Shown piece by piece: positions 35,735 through 46,578 of a stretch of DNA of 64,000 nt. Position 1 is the stretch's first letter. Each line of letters opens with the position of its first letter. A model generated the notes under the pieces. It saw nothing but the letters and a program-made list of their open reading frames with translations, searched no databases and was not told the DNA's origin. Origin of the DNA: Gonapodya prolifera JEL478. Lineage: Eukaryota; Monoblepharomycota; Monoblepharidomycetes; Monoblepharidales; Gonapodyaceae. The translations under genes and the position numbers were made by a program. Where the stretch lies: assembly GCA_001574975.1 (NCBI GenBank), contig KQ965830.1, positions 118,676-182,675 on the forward strand. The letters are read 5' to 3'.

Positions 35735-38203
35735 TTACGTGTACCGACCCTTCGTCCCAGCCCACCGTCCCTCCGACGGTGTCGGACTCTTCATCCTGCT
35801 CAACCCGGCGTAACCCTGGGGCTGGGGTGCCTGTCCCGCCACACTCGGTCCCGCAGCAGGTGCAGCCCCCACAAGTGCGCTGGGTGGACGTTCAAGCCAC
35901 GACACGCGCTGCTGTCCTGGAGGGGTCAACCCAGGTCCCCCGCCTAGGACCATCCCAGGACCACCGGGACTGGACGAGTACCTCTTCCCTGTGTCGTCAC
36001 CCGAGGATGCCCCGCTCGCAACCCCGTCGTGATCCCGGTCGCGTGTGGTGTCAATCGACTGCGCTGCGCGAGTGGCTGGTGGGAGTTGGGGGTTGCCGTT
36101 GCTATTGCCGTAAGAGGGTGGGAAGGGATGGGGGCCCTGAGTGGACGCCCGAGGTGGGACGTAGGGGGATGCCTGGATGTAAGGACTTTGGAAGTACTCC
36201 ACAACGGGTGGAGGCGTGACGGAGCGGGGTCGAGGTTCGTTGTGTTCCCTTGATCAATAATTGTGGTAGACAAGAACCAGGTTTCAATAAGCGAATGGCA
36301 CGAGTAATATGCGTGATCTCACTCACTCAATCGCCTGGGAATCCAACGACTTTCCCGAAATCGCCCTCTTCAAAAATCCAAAGCCCCAGCTCTTGCTCTT
36401 ACTCCGGGCGGGGTTCTTGGTCCGCCCGCTACCCCGATGCGCCAGCTCAGTGCCATCACCGCCGTCACCATGATCGCCCGCGTACGCCTGGCCCTGGCCC
36501 CCGGAGTGGTTTCCGTAGTGTTGGGCCTCGACCTGCCCGGGCCCACCAGCCCCGCCAGACCCGATGCTGTGACCGGAAGGATCAGTGCTTTGCCGAACGT
36601 ACACCCCACGTGGGTCGGACTGGATCGATCCCCACTGCGTCGAGGCGGGTCGGTCCCCTGTGGACGGGGAGCTCGCCGCCCCGGAATTGCCACCCAAGTG
36701 GGGCTCCGAAGCTCGCGAGTGCAACATGCCACCACCTCCACCTTTTCCAGTCCGTCCCCGCGTCCGCTGGGCCATTCCGTGCTCGAGCTGCTCCTTCTCC
36801 TCCGCCAGCAGGGCGTTCTCCCGTTCCAAGTCCGACACGCGGGCGATGAGGACGGTCTGGGCTTCACGCAGTTCGTCCACCTTCTTCTGCAGCTCGACGT
36901 TGGCGAGGACTTGCTGCGCCAGCGCTTCTGATTGTCGCAGCGCCATGGATTTCGAGGACGAGGACATACTGGGTTTGCCCGAGAGGTGCGCCGAGGCAGA
37001 CAAGGCCGTCGAGCCCATCGAGGATGTCTTCGAGTCGGATGCACGCATGGCGTCGATCGAGGCGGCACGGAAATGGGATGCCGAGGCCATAGAGCCCGGC
37101 CTGGACGAGGAGATCGGGATGGCCCCGCCATCCACGGACGAGGCGTCGACTTCCTGCCCCGAACCCGACCCGGACCCTCGCGACGGGATGGCAGCGGCGC
37201 GGATGACGTCCCACTGTCCCGCTTTGAGGGCGTCCTGATGGGCGCGGACGAGCTTCTCGACCTCAGGCAGGTTCCACCTACGCGCCTCGTCGGCGATTTT
37301 GGCGAGGTCCTTTGATGACGCGTCCGAGGAAGATTGCACAACGGACAGGATGCGGGTGTTGGTGAGGACGAGGACGCGGTCGAGTTTGAGGATGATTGCG
37401 AGGTTGTGCAAGCCGAGTGTTTCGTCCCATTTGCGCGAGGTGGGGATGTGTTCGATCAGTTCGTCGGTTGTTTGGTACAGCCACCTGGATGGGCGAGGGG
37501 AGGAAGTGGGGGTTCATGGTTTGGCATGGGTTTTGCGCAGTGAGTTCATGAGTTGGCACGCAACGAACGACCTCCAATACCCCCCCNCCGCCACCTCCGC
37601 CTACTACTCACCACAGCAGTTGGCCCAACATGACAAACAGTTTCGGGTGGGCAGGCACCGTTGGGAATTCGTACACTGGAACACCTTTTGAATTCTTCTC
37701 AACGGGGTCGGTGGAGAACAGGTGCCGGAAGAAGGGCGAGCGGTTCGACAGGATAATTCGGTGAAGAGGAAGGAGTTTCGTCTAGGCGAGCGGGAGGATG
37801 AGTGTGGGTGGGAGAGAGAAAGGGGTCGATTCGTCGCAGGACGTTGGGAAAGCCACCCAGACGTCTCCTTCTGTAGGTCTTCCTCTCCTCCAGCTGTCCC
37901 GTCTTTGCGCCCTCTGCTTGCATTGGTCAGAAGAGCACTGTGTTCCCGTATCGTGATTTTTTCTCCAAATCTCCGCCTTCTCCAACCCCGTCTCCCACCC
38001 TTCGATCCCACCCCGCCTTCCTCTCCCCCGGGGACGACTCTCACCTTGCCCTCTGCCGTCCGAATCTTCAGCACCACGTCCGCGAACTGCGCACTCCGCA
38101 GAAACCCCAGAAAGTCGCTCCACTCCTCCTTCCCTCCACCGGCACCGTCGCCCTCCCCCACCGCACCGATTCCGTCACCGCTGGAGCGACTCCGCGCGTG
38201 CAT
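35735..38203 (-). CDS. BTB/POZ-domain protein with coiled coil, 666 aa
   Basis: Model: complement(join(35735..36248, 36327..37484, 37612..37781, 38045..38203)), phases 0, 2, 2, giving 666 aa. A BTB domain lies at about residues 35-135: FADVVLKIRTAEGK, LHRIILSNRSPFFRHLF, VYEFPTVPAHPKLFVMLGQLL and WLYQTTDELIEHI. A low-complexity Ser-rich linker follows, then a clear heptad coiled coil at about 291-347 (VELQKKVDELREAQTVLIA). The Gly/Ser/Pro-rich remainder is probably disordered. The stop apparent at 36323 is removed because it sits inside a GTGAGT donor, and the last exon adds 171 residues. BTB domains mediate dimerisation and cullin-3 binding; the absence of kelch or zinc-finger motifs leaves the role open. 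One undetermined base (n) at about 37587 is in intron 2. Confidence 0.85.
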
Positions 38204-38779
38204 CGATCAGTCGTTGCGTTGGGTGTAGCGTGACTGAAGCCGAACTGCAGACGATCTCGCTGCGGCGTGGAAGTTTCCTCGAGAACCCGTGCGTGCCTCA
38301 CGGTGGCGCCTACAGAGTACGCCGGTATTTTTGCACGCAGGAGTTGGAAATTAAACCGTGCTCTATCCCGCGGAAATACGGGATTGCTTTGCGCTTTTCA
38401 AGTGCATTGGTCGCAAAATCCCATTGCCTTCCCTCAGAAGTCAGCCAGCACCGGATCCCATTTCATACATATCCTGGTGCCATTGTAAACGAAAATGAAG
38501 AGCAACCCAGGAATAATAATAGGTAGATTTGACGTGAAGTAAACAGGTTGCCGCCGAGGTTGCAAAGACACCTAAAAAGGTCGGAGAAAAGAAAAAACGA
38601 AATGCAATGCAATGCGATACACCTACATTCCTCTGGACAGATCTGTACTCCCTTGCGTTGCTGATCAAGGTTGCGGATTCAGCGTACCGCCTCGAATCAC
38701 GATACGGTCTTTGTAATTATTTGAGTGGGTCCCACCTCCGTTTACAATTCAAGTCTACGAGACACAAGCTGCACATTCA

Positions 38780-39330
38780 GATTATTAAAAGGAATCGAGC
38801 GCCTTTCGCAATATTTCCCAGGCACGTTTGGGGATCCTCCTGTCAAACCATTCGCAGATCTGAGGGAACCATGTAAAATCGTCACTGGATACAAGTACAG
38901 GCCCTCTCGACAAGAAACTCGCAGCCCGCGTGTAAAGAACGATTTGCGGTAATGTGTTCAGGCGGTGCATAATCCAGGATTGCCCAGGAGATCCCACACA
39001 GCAAGACAGCAAGGGCCTGCCCCAATGCCTCTCCATTGCACGGAACGTCAGCCCTTCGATATCTTCAGGTCCCCACACCCGCGTACTGGAGGCTTGTAGT
39101 AAAGTGAAACGGTACCTTGCAACCAACAATAATGAAATGCACCTAACTTCACATCACGGTCAAACGGCCGGTAGCGCGTTGTCTGGATTTCCTGCTGAAC
39201 ATCCCCCAACTGACGTCGAAAGAGGGCGCGGGAGAGTGCGTCATTGCGAGGATCCCTTTCGAAGGATGCTCGACTCTATTCGTGCGGATAGATGTGCAAA
39301 GACGCGAGGCCACGCACTTCGCATCGATCA
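38780..39330 (-). pseudogene. unknown gene family T, copy T1 (decayed)
   Basis: A 114 aa open frame (39129 to 38785) contains EDIEGLTFRAMERHWGRPLL and CEWFDRRIPKRAWEILRKA. Upstream, in another frame, SFDVSWGMFSRKSRQ and GTVSLYYKPP match copy T2. I do not recognise the family. Confidence 0.4.
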
Positions 39331-39390
39331 CGTCGGAGCAAGTGAGTTCCGTTGCTGTTTATCAATATGTCGTCTCGAAATGGTTTTCCG

Positions 39391-40078
39391 TCAACCGTTC
39401 TGAGGCATCGCGGTGAAAAGAGATGTGGAATTGAAGAGTTTCAAATCAAGTCTTCGCATTCTCCAACTCCTGCCGGACACCACCACCTGCCGAAGGGGTT
39501 TGGGACCAAAAGGAGAGAGATCACGTGACGCAAACTTTTTGTATGGATCGCCCTTACCACCCGAACGCAATGCATCAGGAGCTCCGTCAAGGCTACATGT
39601 GCATAAAAAGTGCACATGCAACCAACACACGCCAACGCTACAGAATCTTTGGTAATATTTTCCAAGCACGTTCCGGAACTTTCCCATCGAACGAGGCCCG
39701 CGCCCACCTTGACTATACGAACACTTCACCCATGTATGGAGTTTTCTCGCTCGACACAAAAGTCCGACCCCGGATGTAAGGATGATGGTGGGGATGTGCT
39801 CAGGCAGCGCGGTATTAAGAAGAACGTCAGAGATGCCACACACCAGTGACCTACCCCAAGCTGCTCCATCGTCCGGCACAACAACTCCCTGATCTCCTCA
39901 GCTCTCCAACCTCCGTCTCACCGTATTTGGGGCGCTTGTAGTATAGCGATACAGTGCCATTCAGTCCGCCAATTCGGCACATATCGTCCCCACGCTGCAT
40001 GGGTACGAAATTGGGCGTCGTCTGGAACTCTGTCCGAACTTCCTCCACTTCACGCCGCGAGAGGGGGTAAGAGAGCAT
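39391..40078 (-). pseudogene. unknown gene family T, copy T2 (decayed)
   Basis: Two overlapping minus-strand frames: 40078 to 39851 (SRREVEEVRTEFQTTPNF, GTVSLYYKRPKYG) and 39879 to 39391 (162 aa). Correct alignment to T1 requires one frameshift near 39890, after which EEIRELLCRTMEQLG corresponds to EDIEGLTFRAMERHW. About 800 bp separates equivalent points of T1 and T2, so they are tandem copies. Confidence 0.4.
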
Positions 40079-40942
40079 GTCGCCTCGGGGATCTTCGTCC
40101 TACACGCAATCAATGGAGTGAGAAGATATATGTCCAACAGCTGTGAGCGGTTGTTAGCCATAGTCATTTAGTCATTCGGCTTTCAAAAACTCGACTCACA
40201 GGAAGTGCTATCAAAAATCGAACTCGCAAACAGCCCAATGGACGACCAGCTCACACAAATGTTTTGGAATGTGAGACGAGTCCCGACGACGATGTGACAT
40301 CGAAGTTTGGTGGGCAGGTAGACGAATCGTATCCTACAAATTCAACAGAGTTCACTTTGGTCACAGCAACTGTCGTCTATTTTCTTGGGAAAATCCCTCA
40401 GTCTGTAACTGAGCGGCAGCTATTGCTTGAAGAAACACTTGGAAGTTTCCGCCTTTGGTAATTGAGACACACCCACTGCCGGAGTACTTTGACTCTGCAT
40501 CTTTTTCAATTCGTCGAGTAACAACCGGACAGTCGGCATGCGTTCACGTATTTGCGAACAGAACAAGCCAATTTCGGGGTTCTCCTTGTCACTGTTTCAA
40601 AATTCGACTTTTCCAATTGACATCTTCCACTTACTACAACCATTTTGCATCACTATGTCTTTTACCTGTATTTCAGTCCCTTTGAAAACCTACTATAAAA
40701 ACATTTAAGAATAAAATCTTACGAGACATTCAGGACCGCCGATCTGCTGTGTGCAAGAAGAAGACTGACACCAGAGTCCTTCATGTGACTATCAATAGTA
40801 TTGGCGACACATCGGTGACGCCGTTCGCGGGGTCTTTCCCTCGTCCGAGTGGTTTTCACTCGTGCTCTCACCCAATTAACCGTCAAACTACTCCTTGACC
40901 CGGGGTCGCAGAACCCAACATATAATGATCCCGGCCTGCACT
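40079..40942. other. intergenic, no gene seen
   Basis: A+T-richer sequence with ORFs under 80 codons and no exon pattern. Confidence 0.5.
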
Positions 40943-42343
40943 TCACCAATTGGTGTTCCCGGATATAATTCCCAAATCCTGCACTCTGGTCGCGTGCTGC
41001 ACCTTCCCCGCACGTCCTGAATCTCCTTCCGACGCCATCCCCTCAAACTGTCCACCGAACTGCCCTGGGGGGCCCGCCCCCGGAACAGTGTTCCCTGCTT
41101 CCCGGTATTGCATCGCGGGTGCCTGACCTGCGGTGGTTAGACTGGACGTCCGTCGGTGGTCCCCTCGGATTGGTGGTCTCGCATAAGCGAGGGACGGGTG
41201 AGACGCCATGTGGGCTGGCGAGAGGGTGGACGAAGTAGAAGACGGTGAGACACCCGACGGAGAGTAAGCTGTTTGTGAGACGGAAATGGACATCCGAGGC
41301 AATGGAGATGGACTCGAGGATGGTGAGATGGTGCTTTTGAGTGTTCCCATAAAGACTCCACTTCCGTTGGCTGAACGCAACTCTTGTCCCGCCCAACGAC
41401 GCTCCATGGCAAATTCTATTGCGCGCAACCTGGACGGGTCTTCGAGGCACTTTACGACAGCATTTCGAGCAGCTGCAGACACCTGGGCACCGCCCCGAAC
41501 GAGCTCCTCAACGATTTCGATATTGGGTACAAACGGGACACCTGTGAAGGTGCGTTCATCGGGGGACGGGTCGGCAAGCAGCGGGGCGGCACCTCGGTTC
41601 GAGCACCAGACTTCCGCAAGGTGAGATGGATCGGCGTCCGCGAGATAGTCGAGGGGGAAGTCTCCGCTGGCGTCACGTCCTGTTCCAAATCCGAGAGCGA
41701 GCTCGAGGTGGGAATTGAAACGGTAGGCCAAGTCCCATTCCCGCTCGGCGACGTTGGACCACATTTGACGGGTCCATACTTGCCGACCTCGGGCTATGCG
41801 CCAGGCGGCGGGAAGGTTTGGGTCGGCGCCGGCGAGGAGCAGTTCATGAACGCACTCCGGGGAATCGTGGAGGATGGCGAGAGCGAGAGCGGATTCGCCA
41901 TGTGAGGTTACCGTGAGTGTTTCTGAGGAACCGGTTCCCTTCTCTTGGGCGTCAGCAGTTGCCGAAGAAGAGCCAGAGAAGGCAGCCAGAAGTCCAGATT
42001 TGCCGTTCGTTGCTTTGGATCCAGCATAAACGGTGCAGGTGAGAGTGCACAGTTTGCGTGTGTTGGGGTCAGCACCAGCGGCGAGCGCTCTTCGCACTGC
42101 GTGGGAGTCCTTTGATTCAACGGCGGCGAGAAGTTGGAGAGAGGGAGGTGGCCCGCGGGAAGACTTTCTGTGGGTTGATGGGGCAGTTGGGGAAGGCGAA
42201 GTTGATCGAGAGCGAGACCTCCCGCGAATGGGAGACGGTTCAGGAGTTGGAGGAAGGTCCCGCGATCTAAGCATCTGCGACGACAGGTTCCTGCGGTGGC
42301 CCATTTGCGGGAGATACGATGAGTAGGCGAGGTCCGACGACAT
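40943..42343 (-). CDS. ankyrin-repeat protein, 466 aa, single exon
   Basis: ATG at 42343 (MSSDLAYSSYLPQMGHR). A Ser/Arg/Pro-rich N-terminus with possible phosphosites (RDLPPTPEPSPIRGRSR) precedes degenerate ankyrin units: SLQLLAAVESKDSHAVRRAL with AAGADPN, ESALALAILHDSPECVHELL with LAGADPN, and NIEIVEELVRGGAQV. The C-terminal 150 residues are low-complexity Ser/Pro/Gly. The product looks like a cytosolic scaffold; the partner is unknown. It is homologous over the ankyrin part to the plus-strand gene at 46579-47957 (VWTRQMWSNVAEREWDLAY against VWSEPIWNSVVHGATATWD), but lacks the intron found there between the first and second ankyrin units. Confidence 0.8.
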   Translation of the reverse strand: MSSDLAYSSYLPQMGHRRNLSSQMLRSRDLPPTPEPSPIRGRSRSRSTSPSPTAPSTHRKSSRGPPPSLQLLAAVESKDSHAVRRALAAGADPNTRKLCTLTCTVYAGSKATNGKSGLLAAFSGSSSATADAQEKGTGSSETLTVTSHGESALALAILHDSPECVHELLLAGADPNLPAAWRIARGRQVWTRQMWSNVAEREWDLAYRFNSHLELALGFGTGRDASGDFPLDYLADADPSHLAEVWCSNRGAAPLLADPSPDERTFTGVPFVPNIEIVEELVRGGAQVSAAARNAVVKCLEDPSRLRAIEFAMERRWAGQELRSANGSGVFMGTLKSTISPSSSPSPLPRMSISVSQTAYSPSGVSPSSTSSTLSPAHMASHPSLAYARPPIRGDHRRTSSLTTAGQAPAMQYREAGNTVPGAGPPGQFGGQFEGMASEGDSGRAGKVQHATRVQDLGIISGNTNW

Positions 42344-42856
42344 GTGCAAGTGAAGTGTTTAGAGAAGCTTGTCAATCGGAGGAGAGAGAACCTTTCAAAG
42401 AGAAGAGTTTGCGTTGAAGGGAGGAGCCTCTCAATCGCAAGTGGACTCACGTTTGGGTCCACTGCTCTCTTCACAATCACGCTATCCGACTTTGCTCGTT
42501 GATTTCTTCAGTCAACGATACGATTCCAATCAGCCGTCTTCCGCTCCCCCAATTTACTTCTTCTGTTTGTTGATACGCCCCGGTTCCCGCAACAGCGGTT
42601 GACTCTGCATCCTCCGATGCTTCGCCAGCCATTCACAAGCCCTTGATACCGTCAGGTCAGGGCAGTAGCGGGGCTTGAAGGTGTTCACTTTTACGTCGGC
42701 ATCGGTCGCGAATCTCGCCTGGCTCCTATTCGTTTGGTGTTGATTGTTTTGCATCTTTCCCTTATCGGCAGAACCATCAACCGAACAGATTTGGCAAACC
42801 TTTGCATGAACAGTTCAATTGAAAAAACGCACGTATTGGTTAGAGTTACACTACTA

Positions 42857-43306
42857 GGGGTTTCAAAAGTAGAGATTATGCGACCGCATCATGCGAAGAA
42901 TTATGCTGTCATTCTGCGCTTTTATGCACTTTATTATGCAAGGGGGTTTCAAAATTCGAACCGCTAATTCCATGACAAATCTACACCTCAACCACCATTC
43001 CAACACCATTCCGGGATGTTCCACGATGCTCTTGACGCTCGGCAGTTAGGGAGTCCCAGTTTGTGCAGGAGTCGAGAGTCCAGAGTTATGGAAGTGGCCA
43101 AGACGATGAAGTTTGTGTAGAACGCCAAACACCTCTTACGAGTTCCAAAAACAAAGTATTAGCGCTTAAATTTGGTAGAGAAGAGGTGATCTGATACACT
43201 AGAGCCTCCGTTGGTCGGAGTGTTGCATCATACGAATTTATTGAGTCGCAGAATAAATTATTATGCGAACTTTTTGGACTCGCATAATCTCTAATTTTGA
43301 AACCCC
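42857..43306. mobile_element. MITE-like element, 450 bp with 27 bp terminal inverted repeats
   Basis: The left end (42857-42883) begins ggggtttcaaaagtagag and ends attatgcga. The reverse complement of 43306-43280 is identical except one base, so 26 of 27 match. Inside, ttatgc/gcataa motifs recur near both ends, and a second copy of gggggtttcaaaatt lies at 42942. No transposase ORF. Flanks read ..cta at the left and ctg.. at the right, a possible but imperfect 3 bp target duplication. Confidence 0.7.
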
Positions 43307-44540
43307 CTGCTCAATCAAAACCCTTCAACCCAAGAATCAAGAATTTATTACTCTTATTAGCAGTTCTGGTAAGTACGAAGTTCCTTGTCTACGATCCACT
43401 GATAATTTATCAGTGTAACGTAGCGACGCGGCAGACACCCGATTTGAGTTATCACGTTGCCCTTGCGAAAATCTGGAAAAATTCTTGTATAAATATCGAG
43501 GAGTAAGTCAAATGTTTGGCTTCGTAATCAAGCGAGAACTAGCCCGAACAACCCTTGTTAGTGTCAAAAGTAGCCGCACCTCCTTGCTCTGAAGTGGGGC
43601 TTGATGCGCGGTGCGATACTCGCCAACCTTTGGCACTGTGCTCTTGATCACGGTTGCGCGAACTAGTACCTGGCATATAGTAGAACAAACCCTGTCTCTT
43701 TAGCAGAATCCATGTTGAAAGGTCAAAGGGATGAGAAGGAACTCTGACGGAGCCCTGTTTCATTTTCGTGCAGCGTCCACCCACCCAACAGTGCCCAAGG
43801 TGCGCCAGACGTGATCGAGGACATACGGAGAGGTGCTTGAAAGAGTCTCGGTGGCGCAGAGAGCGGTGGGGATGCAGAAGAGAATGGCGGACGTCATTCA
43901 AATATCGTAATGAATACATCACTTCTGAATCATTTTCGCAAACGGTGATACCACTGCGCTGGGCTGAAGCGTGGGGCAATCACCCAAAAAATCGAAATCA
44001 AGTGATTGGCAGTGCGTCTTTCTAACGGGGGTAGGTGCTCGACCTCGAAGGGTGGGAAGTTGTCTTCAGCCAAAGGAATCCCATACTTCATGGTGGATCT
44101 AGGCGGAAATAGAGGAGAAGGGCCTTTGCTCAACAATGAGACGCGGAAGTAAACGGTGATCTGTTTTATTTGGCCGCTTGGTGTACCGACTTCCAATTAC
44201 TGTCTTCTGGTATCAAAATGCCTTCGAGTATCAAAACAGCATACTGCGGATGCGCGCAACCCTGTCTGACAATCTCATGTTATGGCACTATACGGACCTG
44301 GCGCGGGAAACGGGTTTGATGCTAAAGGTGACGTGTTGAGGCTTGAAGAATATTGTTTCGTGGCCACGTCATTTTGCATAATGCATATGGTGCAGCATTC
44401 TTTGTGAATCCGCCAATGATGTGGTCACTGACTGTAACTTCCGTGATGCTGCTTTTATTCTCGCTTTGGGGGGGGCCTACGTCATACGTTGAACCAGCTT
44501 CATGATCAATGATGCTTCAAATAACGCTTTGCACATGTTT
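43307..44540. other. gene-poor stretch with one doubtful ORF
   Basis: A 146 aa minus-strand ORF (43979 to 43539) and an 88 aa ORF (44196 to 43930) have no recognised domain. Nothing else is supportable. Confidence 0.35.
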
Positions 44541-44559
44541 AACCAATCATGGATAGTTC

Positions 44560-45735
44560 ACATTCGTCAGTCGTGTTTGTTAAAGTGATGTATTTGCTTG
44601 AGCAATTTGGGAGACTTCGTGTTAACGCTCTCATGGAAACATGGTCGTTGTTTTCCACAAAATTTGGTTGGTCACAGAAGATCTTTGTCAACAGTGTCAC
44701 CGTGAGGGCATTGTGGATTGTTTTCTCAAACTCCGAGCTATCATTGTCATCGCTCGATATGTTTCTTTGTGCGTACTGGAAGACGGTGTCCTTTCTACTG
44801 TGTACAAAATCCTCAAACCCTTTATGACGTTGGTCCCGATGAGTCGCGCGAAAAGTGTTATATTACAACCAAACTCTCAAACATCATTCTGCGGAAGTGC
44901 TTCATTTGTGAGTTTGATCTCTCATGCAATGAACAAACATGGATACAATGACGTTTCTTTGTGTGCACTGCGATGGACCATGCCTCTCACCAGTGCTTCC
45001 AAAAGCTGGATTGTTGCACAAACTGCGCGAGAGCAGAAATCCCATCTTGTCACCTGAGTTGAAGACTGAATGTCGGGGGGTGATCACAGCATCAATCTTG
45101 TGCATCACTTGAGGACAGAACAATGCTAATTGCATCTCAAAGTGTACACTTAAGAGAGTTCCATGCCAATTTGAATCGTGGTGATTCAGATGTTATTCCA
45201 TTGGAAAACAATCACTCTCTCCATGCGCAGGATGAAAGGTGACGGTCGCAACTGTGAAGTACTCCTGACAGATTCACAAAGTTATCTCTGCTATTGGTTA
45301 AGATGCTGCTTAGTGGGTACCGGAACGGACATCGGAGTCTTTTCCAGCGACTCTAAAGATTGCCCAACCAGCGTGAGTTATGGTAAGTTGCGTGGATCAT
45401 CTGATCGTGAAGCCTGCTCCTCAATAGATATGACGGAATGACTTTCGTCGTGGGTTTCCCTCACACAGTGAACGATGTCAGATACTGTGACGTTTTCTCT
45501 GTGCGTACCGGAACGAACCTTGTTTCTCACCAGTGCTTGCAAAAGATCCCTTATCGGTCCAACGGTGCGACAAGCGAAAGCCCACCTTGTCCCGTCCTCA
45601 TTGACAGAGACTGAATTCACGACTTGGAGTCGGGCATCGATCTCAGGTCGCAGCTTCCATAGAAGAGACAAGGTCAATGCTTGTACGTCGTACGACCATA
45701 CATGTTGGGCGGGGACTTTCAGACCTGACAAGGTT
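44560..45735 (-). repeat. imperfect tandem module (about 540 bp), protein remnant V, three copies
   Basis: Tracts at about 44690-44830, 44930-45070 and 45475-45625 align: each contains a form of gacgttt(t)ctttgtg followed by tctcaccagtgctt(c/g)(c/g)aaaag in the last two. The third copy carries a 117 aa minus-strand ORF (45731 to 45378: WAFACRTVGPIRDLLQALV, GTHRENVTVSDIVHCV) that resembles the peptide of the second copy. A decayed tandem gene or gene segment of unknown family. Confidence 0.45.
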
Positions 45736-46578
45736 ACGACTCGCGTGACGACGTGACAAGGTGGAGTTTATCCTTTACGGTTGTGCCTTGCAACGGTCAA
45801 GCCACTGGATAAGTGGATATAATGCACCGATCCCCCAAACGGAGCTCTTTCAAAAGCCCGTATCACTGAGTAACGTTGGCTTTGACTCTGCCCTATGATC
45901 TTGCACCTCGCGGGCGGGCGTCTCTCTCTCCGGTTCCTGGATGTCTCTCGTCAGAGGTTGATGCAGCGTCAGTGTCAGGCCTCATCAGCATTCAGCATAG
46001 GTCAGGCGGTAGGAAAAGTTACCTCAAACAATTCACGCCGCGAAACACGGTCAGCAACTTGTTATCTCACACCACTCGTCATTGAGGATTTCGATTGAGT
46101 TTCCTTTTCGGCGTGCTCGCTTACCAGACTCGAATTCGAAATGCGGCCATTTTCCGATGGCTGTGTCGGGGCGATGAGTTGTGACGTGTCGCGCCACACG
46201 TGCCGAGGGACGCCACACCGACCATTCTGTCACCATCGGTGCCTGGCATCACTTTCCCTGCCATGTCACATCAGAACTGTTTCCCCGTGCGTGTGGGCCT
46301 GACGCGTGCGCTGTCCCCCGCGATGCGCAGGCAGGGGGTTGAGGGCGCGACGGCATAATCAGCCGGAGGCACTCGGCACACTCGGCTGCGGATGTGGATG
46401 AGGATGAGGATGGGGACGTGGGGGATGCGGGGTGCGGCCGTGACGAAACTGCCGCATTTGGAAATCCAGGGACTCAGGTGGGCGACACTCGCACGCTCCC
46501 TTGTCTCCCTCCCCCGCATCGCCCTCGCATCGCCCTCGCATCGCCCTCGCATCCCCCCTCCACACCACGCATCACGCC
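45736..46578. other. intergenic and upstream region of the ankyrin paralog
   Basis: No gene seen. From 46390 the plus strand carries repeated catcgccctcg units just before the ATG at 46579. Confidence 0.45.

Noticed and set aside
36585-37238. 217 aa plus-strand ORF
   Set aside because: It is antisense to the BTB/POZ gene, in high-GC Ser-rich coding DNA that naturally leaves open antisense frames.
41384-41905. 173 aa plus-strand ORF
   Set aside because: Antisense shadow of the ankyrin gene 40943-42343.
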